The notes beneath the pieces are model-generated. The model saw nothing but the letters and a program-made list of their open reading frames with translations. It was not told where the DNA came from and made no database searches. This document shows positions 1 through 8,725 of a stretch of 64,000 bases of DNA, one piece after another. This stretch comes from Streptomyces sulfonofaciens. GTDB taxonomy: Bacteria; Actinomycetota; Actinomycetes; Streptomycetales; Streptomycetaceae. The stretch spans positions 186,001 to 250,000 of the forward strand of contig NZ_BNCD01000008.1 of NCBI RefSeq assembly GCF_014656295.1. Reading direction: 5' to 3'. The stretch's first letter is position 1, and each line of letters opens with the position of its first letter. Both the position numbers and the translations under genes were made by a program.

Positions 1-774
1 GTAGACGCCGTGGCGGGTGATCGTCTCCTGGTGCACGGGGAAGGACTCCTCGCCGGGGGTGAGCGGTACGCGTTCGACGGCCCAGTTGTCGGCGCCGATG
101 ACCGTGACGCGGCGTTCCAGCAGCCAGCGGGCGCCGGTGAGGTCCAGGCCGGGCTCGCTGCGGGCGTAGCGGTCGCCGTCGCCGTCCCAGTGCGCGCCCC
201 AGCCAGTGTGCAGCAGAACGATGTCACCGACGCGAACCCGCACGCCGGCGGCCTCTTCCGCAGCAGCGAGGTCCTCGGCGGTCACCGGCTGCTGGTCGCC
301 GAGCACGTCGGTGGCGTGCACGGCGGCCACGTCGAGCAGGATGCCGCGGGTGACCAGCGGCGGAACGTGTTCGATGCCGAGGTCGGTCAGGCCCTCGGCG
401 CTGATGATGTCGGCCCAGGGCCGGCCGCCGTAGGCGTGGGAACCGATGCCGATGTGGCCGAGGCCGTCGAGATGGGTGCCGCTGTGCAGTGCGCCGCTGA
501 CGGCTTCCTCGACGAACGTCTGCCGGTTGGTACCGAAGCCGCGTTCGGGCGCGGTGCGGTCGGTGAGCAGCGTGTGCTTCCAGTAGCGCCACATCTGGTG
601 CGGTGAGCTGGGCCGCAGCACCTGGCCGAGCGCGTACCGGCGGCCGTCGGCGACCAGGCGGGCGGCAGCGGTAACGGCCTCTGGACCGATCTCGTTCGCG
701 GCGCCGATGCGGTCGTCGTCGCCGTAGGGGCGCGGTACGTCGGAGTGCGGGGCCCTGCGTGCGGGCTCGGTCAT
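1..774 (-). CDS. Cyclase-family hydrolase (PF04199), truncated by window edge
   Basis: Metal-dependent hydrolase of the kynurenine formamidase/isatin hydrolase superfamily, which opens amide, lactone or cyclic imide bonds. Only the N-terminal 258 residues are in the window; the 3' end lies before base 1. The protein begins MTEPARRAPHSDVPRPYGDD and carries the diagnostic metal-binding segment HSGTHLDGLGHIG at about residues 96-108, with a further HTGWGAHW segment typical of the family. The ATG overlaps the stop of the upstream ATPase gene (ATGA), so it is the last visible gene of the 7533-to-1 operon. In that context it probably processes the transported compound or its lactone/amide precursor. 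The exact substrate cannot be read from sequence. Confidence 0.85.
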   Translation of the reverse strand, partial: MTEPARRAPHSDVPRPYGDDDRIGAANEIGPEAVTAAARLVADGRRYALGQVLRPSSPHQMWRYWKHTLLTDRTAPERGFGTNRQTFVEEAVSGALHSGTHLDGLGHIGIGSHAYGGRPWADIISAEGLTDLGIEHVPPLVTRGILLDVAAVHATDVLGDQQPVTAEDLAAAEEAAGVRVRVGDIVLLHTGWGAHWDGDGDRYARSEPGLDLTGARWLLERRVTVIGADNWAVERVPLTPGEESFPVHQETITRHGVY

Positions 775-2321
775 CCGTGGTCCTTTCGGGGTGCGGTGGT
801 GGCGGCTCCCGGCGGGGCGGCGAGCAGGCAACTGCGGGTGAGAGCGTCCTCGGTGAGCCCGGCGCCGGACAGCTCTGCGCCGGGCCGGCCGTGGTGCAGT
901 ACCAGTACCCGGTCGCACAGGCTGGCCAGGTCCTCGTACTCCGAGGAGGCGATCAGCACGCCGGTGCCTGCGTCGGCGGCGGCCCGGATGATGCGGAAGA
1001 TGTGGGCGCGGGAGGCGATGTCGACACCGTGCGTGGGCTCGTGCAGCAGCACCACGCGGGGGGAGTCCTGCAGCCACTTGGCGAGCAGGACCTTCTGCTG
1101 GTTGCCGCCGGACAGGGCGCCGAGCCGCTGGCCGGGGCGGGGCGGCCGTACGTCGTAGCGGGTGATGAGGCCGCGCACGGCGGAGCGTTCGCGGGCGTGG
1201 CGCAGGCGGCCGCCGGTGAAGAAGCGGTCGAGCACCGGCAGGGTCATGTTCTCCCCGACGGTGGCGCCGGGGGCGCCGCTGGCGCGGGCCCGGTCGGCGG
1301 GCAGCAGAGCGACGCCCGCCGCGCGCATCCGGCGGGGCCCGACCCGGTCGACCGGGGTCCCGTCGACGCTGACGCGCCCGGAGCGCAGGGGCAGCGCCCC
1401 GTACAGCAGGTAGGGCAGCTCGTCCTGGCCCATACCGACCAGGCCGGTGATGCCGACGACCTCGCCGCTGCGAATGCGGACGTCGACGCCCTGGACGAGC
1501 CGGCCGCTGACGTTCTCGGCCGCCAGGACGACATCGGTGCCGGGGGGTTCCCGATCCGGGTAGACGCGGCCGGCGTCGCGGCCCAGCATGAGGCGGACGA
1601 GTTCGTCCCGGTCGGTCTGCGCGGTCTCCACGGTGGCGACGTGGAGACCGTCGCGGAGCACCGAGACCCGGTCGGAGACGGCCATCACCTCGTCCAGCCG
1701 GTGCGAGACGAACAGGACGGCGGACCCGGCGGCCGTCACTTTCCGCACGGCGCGGAAGAGGAGCTGCGCGCCGCTGGGCGGCAGGCAGGCGGTGGGCTCG
1801 TCGAGGACGAGCACGCCGCCGCGCTCCGGCAGGGCCTGGACGGCGGTGGCGAAGCCGAGCAGGGCGCGTTCGGCCAGCGGCAGCCGGGAGGCGGGCTGGT
1901 CGGGGTCGGCGGTCAGGCCGACGGAGGCCAGCAGGGCGCGCACCCTCTCCCGTTCGCGGCGCCATCGGATGCGGCCGAGGGCCCGGTGCTCGTAGCGGCC
2001 GACGCGGATGTTCTCGGTGACGGTCAGGGCGGGGGCCACGGGGGCGTCCTGGTGGAGGAAGGCCATGCCGAGGCGGGCGGACTCGCGGGGCAGCAGGGGC
2101 AGCCTGACCGGCTCGCCGTGCACGGCGATGCTGCCTTCGTCCGGCTCGTGGTAGCCGGCCAGGGTCTTGATCAGCGTGGACTTGCCGGAGCCGTTCTGGC
2201 CGATGAGGGCGTGCACCTCCCCCGCCCGCAGCTCCATGTGCAGGTCGCGCAGCGCCCAGACGGCGCCGAACCTCTTGCCCAGGCCGCTGAGGGCGACGAC
2301 GGCGGCCGGTGGCGTGCTCAT
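771..2321 (-). CDS. Ribose-type sugar ABC transporter, duplicated ATP-binding protein
   Basis: 516-residue RbsA/MglA-type ATPase with two fused nucleotide-binding domains. Domain 1 has a canonical Walker A GQNGSGKST at residues 41-49 and Walker B VLVLDEPT; its signature is degenerate (LPLAER). Domain 2 has a degenerate Walker A (GLVGMGQDE), a good signature LSGGNQQK and VVLLHEPTHGVD, the usual asymmetry of this subfamily. ATG start is nested in the stop of the binding-protein gene (TGATG), and its own stop overlaps the cyclase start. It powers the permease and binding protein encoded just upstream. The transporter class is normally used for pentoses, AI-2 and similar polyols, but the CoA-transferase and lyase in the same operon suggest a small acid or lactone. 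Confidence 0.93.
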   Translation of the reverse strand: MSTPPAAVVALSGLGKRFGAVWALRDLHMELRAGEVHALIGQNGSGKSTLIKTLAGYHEPDEGSIAVHGEPVRLPLLPRESARLGMAFLHQDAPVAPALTVTENIRVGRYEHRALGRIRWRRERERVRALLASVGLTADPDQPASRLPLAERALLGFATAVQALPERGGVLVLDEPTACLPPSGAQLLFRAVRKVTAAGSAVLFVSHRLDEVMAVSDRVSVLRDGLHVATVETAQTDRDELVRLMLGRDAGRVYPDREPPGTDVVLAAENVSGRLVQGVDVRIRSGEVVGITGLVGMGQDELPYLLYGALPLRSGRVSVDGTPVDRVGPRRMRAAGVALLPADRARASGAPGATVGENMTLPVLDRFFTGGRLRHARERSAVRGLITRYDVRPPRPGQRLGALSGGNQQKVLLAKWLQDSPRVVLLHEPTHGVDIASRAHIFRIIRAAADAGTGVLIASSEYEDLASLCDRVLVLHHGRPGAELSGAGLTEDALTRSCLLAAPPGAATTAPRKDHG

Positions 2322-3490
2322 CAGGACAGGCCCCAGACCTTCTTGTAGGAGTCACGGAAGGAGGACCCGAACAGCGCGCCGGTGTCCTGGGTGTCGACGC
2401 CCTTGAGGTTGCCGGCGCCGAACAGGCGCAGGGGGATGTTCGGCGGCACGGGCCGCTGGCCGGCCAGGGCGCGGCCGAGCATGTCGACGCCTGCCCAGCC
2501 GGACCAGGTGTCGGGCTCGCCGACGTCGGCGACCTGGACGTCGCCCTTGGCGACGAGATCGAGGTTGGCGCTCACCGCGTCCGAGCCGACGACCTTGACC
2601 TTGTCGGCCAGGCCGGCGCTCTTGATGGCGGGGACCACGTAGATGCCCTGGGCATCGTAGGTGGGCAGCACCCAGGCGATCGCCGGGTCGCGGCGCAGCA
2701 GGGTCTGCGTGGTGCGCTGCAGGTCGGTGCCGATGGTGGCGACCTGAGTATCCTGCACGGTCAGCTTGCAGTCGGGGCACAGCTTCGTGAACTCGTCGCG
2801 CATGCCCTGGACGCGGGTGACCTCGCCGGGGAACTCGTTGTCGCTGAAGATCAGCACGTGGGCGTCGCGGGTGCCGTGGGCGATGACGTAGTCGGCCTGG
2901 AGGCGGCCGGAGTCGTAGAAGGAGATGCTGGCGTGGGCGAAGGTGCCCGGCACCAGGGGGTCGCGGCTCTGGTCGGCGGTGAGGGTGTCGACCACGGGGA
3001 TGCCGGCCTTCTTGGCCGCGGCGATGGCCGGCTTCATCTGTGCGGGTGAGGCGCCGACGGTGATGATGCCGTCGACCTTCTGCACGACGGCCTGGTTGAT
3101 CACGCGTGACCATTCCGTGACGCTGCCCTTGCCGTCGACGACGGTGGCCTTCCATCCGATCTCGCCGGCGGCCTCCCGGGCGCCCTTGGCGATGTTCGCG
3201 ACGAAGGGCACGGCGAGGGTGGAGGCGAGCACGGTGATCCGCTTGCCGGCCAGCTTCCCCATGTCCACCGGGGGGTTGGCGGTGAACACGGGCGTGGCCA
3301 TGGCCTTGTCGACGGCGGCCACGGCGGTGGCGCGGCCGGGTGCGGTCTTGGCGGCGGGGGCGGCGGCGTCCTTGGCGCCGCCCGTGCCGGCGGTGGTGGA
3401 TCCGCAGGCGGCGAGGGCCGCGCCGGTGACTGTGGCGGTGACGCCGAGGACGGCCCGGCGGCACAGGGCAGAGGTGGGCAGGGATCGCAT
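2321..3490 (-). CDS. ABC transporter substrate-binding lipoprotein (RbsB-like)
   Basis: 389-residue periplasmic-binding-protein-like (Peripla_BP_4) lipoprotein. The signal peptide ends in the lipobox LAAC (Cys at residue 29), followed by an Ala/Thr/Gly-rich tether to about residue 60. The mature part has the two-lobe pattern of ribose/AI-2 binding proteins, such as VDGIITVGASPAQMKPAI and IPVVDTLTAD. It lies 105 bases downstream of the permease stop and is translationally coupled to the ATPase gene by TGATG. It sets the specificity of the transporter, but ligand-contacting residues do not identify the ligand by eye. Confidence 0.92.
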   Translation of the reverse strand: MRSLPTSALCRRAVLGVTATVTGAALAACGSTTAGTGGAKDAAAPAAKTAPGRATAVAAVDKAMATPVFTANPPVDMGKLAGKRITVLASTLAVPFVANIAKGAREAAGEIGWKATVVDGKGSVTEWSRVINQAVVQKVDGIITVGASPAQMKPAIAAAKKAGIPVVDTLTADQSRDPLVPGTFAHASISFYDSGRLQADYVIAHGTRDAHVLIFSDNEFPGEVTRVQGMRDEFTKLCPDCKLTVQDTQVATIGTDLQRTTQTLLRRDPAIAWVLPTYDAQGIYVVPAIKSAGLADKVKVVGSDAVSANLDLVAKGDVQVADVGEPDTWSGWAGVDMLGRALAGQRPVPPNIPLRLFGAGNLKGVDTQDTGALFGSSFRDSYKKVWGLS

Positions 3491-3595
3491 GTCGTGCCTT
3501 TCAGTCGTGCTGGTGTGCTGGTCCTTCGCGGTGGGCCGCCGGGTCGGCGGCGGCGGTGTCGAGCCGTGGTGCGGGGTCGAGGGCGGGGAGCGGGG

Positions 3596-4615
3596 TCAGA
3601 CCCGGTCGGCGCGGGAGACGAGCCGGGCGAAGGTGACGGCGAGGACGAGGGCGGCGCCGTTGAAGACCTGCTCGACCCAGGAGGCGGCGCCCAGCAGTTG
3701 CAGTCCGGTGACGCCGACGACGAGCAGCGCGAGTGCGACGACGGTCCCCCAGGCGTTGAAGCGCCCGGGCTTGATGACGGTCGTGCCGAGGAACGCGCCG
3801 GCGTAGGCGGGCAGCAGGTAGGAGCCGCTGGCGGAGGGGTCGGCCGAGCCCAGCAGGCCGACGGCGAGGATCCCGCAACCGGAGGCGATCACCGAGGCTG
3901 CGACGAACGCACCCCACCGCAGCGGCTTGACGGCGACGCCGGCCAGCCGGGCGACCTCGGGGCCGAGGCCGATGAAGGTGAGGTAGCGGCCGAGCGGGGT
4001 GTACTCGTACAGGTACCACAGCAGGACGGTCAGGGCCAGGGCGATCCACACCGGGACGGCGAGGCCGGCGACGGTGGTGGTCATGGCGGTGCCCAGGGCG
4101 GACGGGATGCCGCTGAGGATCTGACCGCCGGAGACCAGCAGGGTCAGGCCGGTCAGGACGGTGCCGGTGCCCAGGGTGATGATGAACGCGTTCACCCCCA
4201 CATGGACCACGAACAGCCCGTTGACCAGTCCGACGACGGCACCGATCAGGAGCACCACAGCGATGGTGGCGGGCAGCGGCCAGTGCGCGGTGCCGCTGAG
4301 GTAGCCGGTGAGGATGCCGCCGAAGCCAAGTCCCGAGGCGACCGACAGATCGAACTCGCCCACGGCCAGCGGGAGGGTCAGCGCCAGTGCGAGGATCAGC
4401 AGGACCGCCTGGGAGTTGGCGATCGTGGTGAAGTTGCCGACTGTGAAGAAGGTGGAGGGCCGCAGCAGGGAGAAGGCGGCTGTCATCGCCACCAGGACGA
4501 TGACCACCGTATAGCGGTACAGGAGTTCGCTGCCGCGGCTCTGGGTCCGCCGGACGCGTTCCACCGGGGGCGCGTCGTCGTGCACCGGTGGTGAGGAGCC
4601 TGCTGTGACACTCAT
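3596..4615 (-). CDS. ABC transporter permease (RbsC family)
   Basis: 339-residue BPD_transp_2-type permease. Start taken at the ATG giving MSVTAGSSPPVHDD, because it overlaps the stop of the CoA-transferase gene (ATGA); a longer upstream reading frame lacks family similarity and would overlap that gene. About nine hydrophobic segments are visible, beginning YTVVIVLVAMTAAFSLL, and the central region contains VNAFIITLGTGTVLTG, which resembles the conserved permease loop of RbsC/LsrC (usually ...PSFIATLGM...). It forms the membrane channel for the binding protein and ATPase encoded downstream. The gap of 105 bases to the next gene is the largest inside this operon. Confidence 0.92.
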   Translation of the reverse strand: MSVTAGSSPPVHDDAPPVERVRRTQSRGSELLYRYTVVIVLVAMTAAFSLLRPSTFFTVGNFTTIANSQAVLLILALALTLPLAVGEFDLSVASGLGFGGILTGYLSGTAHWPLPATIAVVLLIGAVVGLVNGLFVVHVGVNAFIITLGTGTVLTGLTLLVSGGQILSGIPSALGTAMTTTVAGLAVPVWIALALTVLLWYLYEYTPLGRYLTFIGLGPEVARLAGVAVKPLRWGAFVAASVIASGCGILAVGLLGSADPSASGSYLLPAYAGAFLGTTVIKPGRFNAWGTVVALALLVVGVTGLQLLGAASWVEQVFNGAALVLAVTFARLVSRADRV

Positions 4616-5916
4616 CTGGGGCCTCCTGGGGCTGGCGGGCCGGACGGCGCGGCCGGGTCGTGCGGGGTCGGGTCGTGTCTGGGAGGGGCGGCGAGCCAGC
4701 GGTCGAGGGCGGCGCGGTCTGCGTCGATCTCGGTGCGGCCGGTGTGCCGGATGGTGCCGGGCGTGCGGCTGAAGTGCGGCAGCGTGTTCTGCATGACGAC
4801 CTCGCCGAGGTCGGGGTCGGGGACGGAGACGATGGAGGCCCTGGCCAGGAAGTGCGGGTCGGCGACGATCTGGGCGGTGTCGTAGACCGGGGCGATCGGC
4901 GCCTGATTGGCGGAGAAACGTTCCAGCACGTGGGCCTGGTCGTGCTGGGCGATCCATTCGGCGACGATGGCGTCGATCGCGTCGGAGTTCTCGCGGCGGG
5001 CGAGCGGGCTGGCGAAGCGAGGGTCATCGGCCAGATCGGGGCGGTCGATGGCGGCGAAGATCCGGTTGGCGATCTGCTGGGTGCCGGCCGACAACGTCAC
5101 GTAGCGGTCGTCCGCGGTGCGGTAGGCGTTGCGGGGGGCGGTGCGCGGTGATCGGTTGCCCGTGCGCTTCTGCACCCTGCCGGTCTGGGTGTACTCCACG
5201 ACCTGCGGGCCGAGCAGCGAGAACAGGGGCTCGTACAGGCTGAGGTCGATCACCTGGCCGGTACCGCCGCGCGCGTCGCGCCAGTACAGGGCCATCAGCG
5301 CCGCGGCGGCGCCGACCGCGGATGCGACGCCGTCGGCCAGGCCGAACGGCGGCAGGGTGGGCGGGCCGTCGGCGGCGCCGGTCATGTGGGCGAAGCCGGC
5401 GAACGCCTCGGCGAGGGTGCCGAAGCCGGGCTCCTGGCTGCGCGGACCGGTCTGCCCGTAGCCGGTGACCCGCACCATGATCAGTCCGGGGTTGTCCGCG
5501 CTCAGCCGGTCGTAGCCCAGGCCCCAGGACTCCAGCCGGCCCGGCCGGAAGTTCTCGATGACGATGTCGGCACGGGCCGCGAGCCGGCGCACCACATCGC
5601 GGTCGCCGGCGTCGTGCAGGTCGAGGCGGACGAGCTCCTTGTTGCGGGAGATCACCTTCCACCACAGCGGCACGCCGCCGCGCGAGAGCCCCCAGCGGCG
5701 GGCGTCGTCGCCGCGCGGATGTTCGACCTTGAGGACTTCTGCGCCGTGGTCGCCGAGGTTGGTGGCGATCCACGGCCCTGCGTAGAGACTGGAGAGGTCC
5801 AGCACCCGCACGCCCTCCAGGGCCGCGGGGCCCGTCGCGGGCGGCGTGGGCGGCACGTCGGGGAAGCGGGGCGGCCCGCCGGGGGCCCCGGGTGCGGCGG
5901 GGCGCGAGTCAGTCAC
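4612..5916 (-). CDS. CaiB/BaiF-family (class III) CoA-transferase
   Basis: 434-residue CoA-transferase that moves CoA between carboxylic acids. The GTG start (VTDSRPAAPG) is chosen because it overlaps the stop of the lyase gene by eight bases; a 30-residue Pro/Ala-rich leader precedes the domain. Family features are LEGVRVLDLSSLYAGP near residue 33, RRLAARADIVIENFRPG, and GLADG at residues 192-196, where D195 aligns with the catalytic aspartate. In the operon it would activate the imported acid as a CoA thioester for the CitE-like enzyme encoded just upstream. This pairing is known from citramalate/itaconate and malyl-CoA routes. The acyl substrate is inferred, not shown. Confidence 0.92.
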   Translation of the reverse strand: MTDSRPAAPGAPGGPPRFPDVPPTPPATGPAALEGVRVLDLSSLYAGPWIATNLGDHGAEVLKVEHPRGDDARRWGLSRGGVPLWWKVISRNKELVRLDLHDAGDRDVVRRLAARADIVIENFRPGRLESWGLGYDRLSADNPGLIMVRVTGYGQTGPRSQEPGFGTLAEAFAGFAHMTGAADGPPTLPPFGLADGVASAVGAAAALMALYWRDARGGTGQVIDLSLYEPLFSLLGPQVVEYTQTGRVQKRTGNRSPRTAPRNAYRTADDRYVTLSAGTQQIANRIFAAIDRPDLADDPRFASPLARRENSDAIDAIVAEWIAQHDQAHVLERFSANQAPIAPVYDTAQIVADPHFLARASIVSVPDPDLGEVVMQNTLPHFSRTPGTIRHTGRTEIDADRAALDRWLAAPPRHDPTPHDPAAPSGPPAPGGPR

Positions 5917-6805
5917 GGCCCACCGCCGGGGCGAGGGCGCGGGCGGTCTCCAGCAGGGCGCGGGCGCGGTGGGCGACCGGGTAGTCGACGAACTGCCCGC
6001 CGATGACGACGTTGCCGACCCCGAGCCGCTCGCTCGCGTCGAACTCCTCAACGATCCTGCGGGCCCGGCCGATCTGCTCGTCGGTGGGCGTGAAGACCGC
6101 GTCGATCACCGGTATCTGGTCGGGGTGGACCGCATGCTTGCCGAACATGCCCAGGTCGCGGGCCTGTTCGGCCTCCCGGCGCAGTCCTTCGGCGTCGCGG
6201 AACATCGGGTAGGTGCCGTCGTGCGGGGCGGCGATACCGGCGGCGCGGGAGACCAGCACCAGGCGTTCCTTGGCGTGCAGCACGAGCGCGCTGACCCCGT
6301 TGCGGGCCGGCCAGTCCAGGCCGACGTCGAGCGAGAAGTCACCGGCGCCCAGGACCAGGCACTCCACCCGGGACCCGGCGCGGGCGATGTCCGCGGCTGC
6401 CTCGAGACCGGTGACCGACTCGATGATCGGCATGATCCGGACGGTGCCGACCGGCAGCCCGGCCTGCTGCTCCAGCCCGGTGAGGTACCAGTCCACGGCC
6501 TCGACGTCCCTGGCCGACTCGGCCTTGGGCAGCAGCACGCCGGCCAGGTGCGGGCTGAACACGGCTCGCAGATCGGCCTGGCAGGCGCCGGGCCGGTCGG
6601 CGTTGATCCGCACCCACAGCGGGACGCTGGTGAGCGGCGCGGCCAGCACGGCCGCGACGGCGGCGCGGGCGGCCTCCTTGCGCTGCTCGGCGACCGCGTC
6701 CTCCAGGTCGATGATCAAGGCCGGGGCGGTCAGGTCGGGGATCTTCGCGAGTTTGCGCCCGTCCCCGCCGGGGACGAAGAGCATCGAGGTCATCAGGGGG
6801 CTCAC
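5909..6805 (-). CDS. HpcH/HpaI aldolase, CitE-like acyl-CoA lyase
   Basis: 298-residue TIM-barrel CoA-ester lyase of the CitE/malyl-CoA/citramalyl-CoA lyase family, which splits a beta-hydroxyacyl-CoA into acetyl-CoA plus a keto acid (or runs in reverse). Conserved elements are MLFVPGG at 8-14, LEDAV at 34-38, the substrate Arg in WVRINA (R66), and Mg ligands E129 (PIIES) and D156 (GAGDFSLD). GTG start chosen because it overlaps the IclR stop (GTGA) and has AGGAG eight bases upstream; ATG starts 4 and 7 residues downstream are less well placed. Directly followed by the CoA-transferase, which would supply its thioester substrate. Confidence 0.92.
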   Translation of the reverse strand: MSPLMTSMLFVPGGDGRKLAKIPDLTAPALIIDLEDAVAEQRKEAARAAVAAVLAAPLTSVPLWVRINADRPGACQADLRAVFSPHLAGVLLPKAESARDVEAVDWYLTGLEQQAGLPVGTVRIMPIIESVTGLEAAADIARAGSRVECLVLGAGDFSLDVGLDWPARNGVSALVLHAKERLVLVSRAAGIAAPHDGTYPMFRDAEGLRREAEQARDLGMFGKHAVHPDQIPVIDAVFTPTDEQIGRARRIVEEFDASERLGVGNVVIGGQFVDYPVAHRARALLETARALAPAVGRD

Positions 6806-7533
6806 AAGGTTGCTCCTAGCCGTGACGAAAGGGCGGTCGCGGCGTCGAGCACCGCGCCCTCCATGGCGGTCGCCGCCGACCGTGTCCAGCGGTCGGCGGG
6901 GCCGGCGACGGTGATCGAGGCGATCACGCCGTGCGGGTTGAAGACGGGGGTCGAGACCGCTCGGATGCCGGTGGTGCGGTCGTTCTCGGTCTGCAGCACG
7001 CGGGCGGCCCGCGCCTCGGCGAGCACCCTCTCCATCGCGTCGCGCTGCGGACCGGCCAGGCCGGCCGCGTCGTAGACGGCGTCGCGGGCGGTCTGCTCCA
7101 GGTGGGCGAGGATGACCTTCCCGGATGGTCCGACGTGCAGGGGTATCGAGTCGCCGAGCGGCACCACCCGGCGGACCGGGTGATGGCTCTCGGCGCCGTC
7201 GACACACACCCGGTGGGTGCCGGCAAGCAGGTGGAGGCTGCTGGTCTCGCCGCTGCGGTCGCGCAGGGCGGCCAGGTGCGGCCCGGCCAGCGACCGGATG
7301 CTGCTGCGGGCGTTGACCGCGGCGGCCAGGCCGTACATGGCCGCGCCCACCTCGTAGCGCCGGGTGGCGGCGTCGCGCGACAGCAGTCCGCGCTCGACCA
7401 GGGAGGCCAGCAGCCGCTGGGCGGTGCTCTTGTCGACGCCGGTCTGCCCGGCGACCTCGGTCAGGGAGACGGGCCCGCTCGCGCCGACGACGGCGACGAG
7501 CAGGGCCAGAGCACGGTCGACTACTTGGGCCAC
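6802..7533 (-). CDS. IclR-family transcriptional regulator
   Basis: 243-residue regulator with an N-terminal winged helix (HTH about residues 23-42, VSLTEVAGQTGVDKSTAQRL) and a C-terminal effector-binding IclR domain (VLQTENDRTTGIRAVSTPVFN...GVIASITVAGP). The GTG start VAQVVDRAL is preferred over an upstream ATG because GAGAGGA sits five bases before it and the extra upstream residues are not family-like. It is the first gene of the operon and is coupled to the lyase gene by GTGA, so it probably controls its own transcription unit in response to the substrate or a pathway intermediate. Confidence 0.9.
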   Translation of the reverse strand: MAQVVDRALALLVAVVGASGPVSLTEVAGQTGVDKSTAQRLLASLVERGLLSRDAATRRYEVGAAMYGLAAAVNARSSIRSLAGPHLAALRDRSGETSSLHLLAGTHRVCVDGAESHHPVRRVVPLGDSIPLHVGPSGKVILAHLEQTARDAVYDAAGLAGPQRDAMERVLAEARAARVLQTENDRTTGIRAVSTPVFNPHGVIASITVAGPADRWTRSAATAMEGAVLDAATALSSRLGATL

Positions 7534-7562
7534 GTCTGTCCTCTCACTAGATGAGAACGCAT

Positions 7563-7575
7563 CCCACTGAGTGGG
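7563..7575. promoter_or_regulatory. Palindrome upstream of the IclR-led operon, candidate operator
   Basis: CCCACTGAGTGGG: two perfect 6-bp arms about one base, 30 bases upstream of the IclR start codon; the flanks (GCAT / GTGC) extend the symmetry imperfectly. Position and size fit an autoregulatory IclR site; binding is inferred. Confidence 0.4.
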
Positions 7576-7611
7576 TGCGAAGAGAGTGAGGGTCGAGAGG
7601 CCGCGAGTCAA

Positions 7612-8246
7612 GGGCTGGAAAACGTCTGGTTACAGGCGAAACATCAATGTCACACGATTAGTCCAATTTGCACAGTGTCCTACCTGGTCAGTTCGAGGCA
7701 GCGCTCGTAGCCGCAGAGGGCTGCGGCGAGCTAGCGAAGAGGGGCAGGTGCGTGGGTGACGTTCGCACCGAGGAGACGGGCGGAGTCAGCCGGTCAGCCA
7801 GGAGGATGGGGCGTCCGCGCGGTGAGGCGCACACTGTGAGGCGAGTCCTTGTCCGCGCGGCCTCCCGCCGCACCGGACATGGCGGTTCCCCGGTCACCCG
7901 GCTTTCCCAGTCACTACTGCGCGGGTGGTCTGGCCGGCCGTTCCGATCGGACGCGGTCGTGGCAGATGTCGCAGGTCACGAGGGTTCCAGGGCGTCGGTT
8001 GAGCATGATCCCAACGTGCCGCGAGCGGTCGGATTCGGTCCCGTCAGCGGTCCCGCTTTCGCGGCCCGCATGCCGACGGAGTCGATCGCGCGCCGCGACC
8101 AGTCGATTTCTCCGCCCCGCTCCGCCCGCGCGCCGCTCCGCGCTCCGCCCGCGCCCGGCTCGCACCCCGGTCCGGACCGGCTCCGAACCGGCTCCGGACC
8201 GGCGCGGGCGGGCCGTGCGGCCACCTGCACGGCCCGCCCCGCCGGG
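7612..8246. other. Non-coding stretch, no gene recognised
   Basis: Short open frames occur on both strands but none has a recognisable domain, a convincing ribosome binding site or conserved composition. Bases 8100-8220 are simple-sequence rich, with repeated ACCGGCTCCG words. Together with the adjacent SDR remnant this looks like decayed sequence. Confidence 0.5.
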
Positions 8247-8560
8247 TCATACCCGGGCCACCCCGACGTCCACGAAGAGTTCGGAGCCGGTGACGTAGCT
8301 GCTGTCGGCCGAGGCGGGGGGAGCGCCGCGGGGCGACCTTCCCGGGCTGTCCGACACGGCCGAGGGGCAGCGTGGCCGCGATCCGCTCCAGGTGCGCGTG
8401 GACGCGGATGCCGCGGTCCCTCGGATCGAGCGCCATGGACCGCGCCTGCGGCCTGACCGCCGTCCTGGCGGCGCCGTAGGCACCGAGCCCCTCCCATGGC
8501 CAGGGCGCTGACGGCGGAGGAGACCGGCACGACCGACGCGCCGTCGCCGTGCCGCGGACA
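8247..8560 (-). pseudogene. Remnant of a short-chain dehydrogenase/reductase gene
   Basis: Three adjacent pieces of an SDR C-terminal half lie in order but in different minus-strand frames. Near 8545-8495 is GASVVPVSSAVSALAM (the catalytic-Ser strand). Next is GLGAYGAARTAVR...SMALDPRDRGIRV (the YxxxK region, with Arg in place of Lys) through IAATLPLGRVGQPGKVA. Last, ending at a stop at 8247, is SADSSYVTGSELFVDVGVARV (the normal SDR C-terminus). At least two frameshifts separate them, and the Rossmann nucleotide-binding N-terminus is missing. Identity as an SDR relic is clear; its former substrate is not. Confidence 0.75.
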
Positions 8561-8725
8561 CCGGTCCTCGTCACCTTCGAGCCGACGGCGGACGGCTGCG
8601 GTCCAAGCCGTGCGCTCGACCGGTTGGCGGTCCGGAGCCTTGCGCACGCGGTGGACGCCCACGGCGGCCGACGCCCGCCCGGGCCCGGTTTGAGCCCGGC
8701 GGCCCGCGATCAATAGGATCCGCCG

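Noticed and set aside
4615..4957. Longer start for the ABC permease
   Set aside because: Extra residues are Arg/Pro-rich and antisense in character; the ATG at 4615 forms an ATGA overlap and begins a normal permease N-terminus.
7914..8165. Small minus-strand frame with TLVTCDICHDRV, resembling a zinc-binding motif
   Set aside because: Only two cysteines and one histidine, rest simple-sequence; no ribosome binding site or relative recognised.
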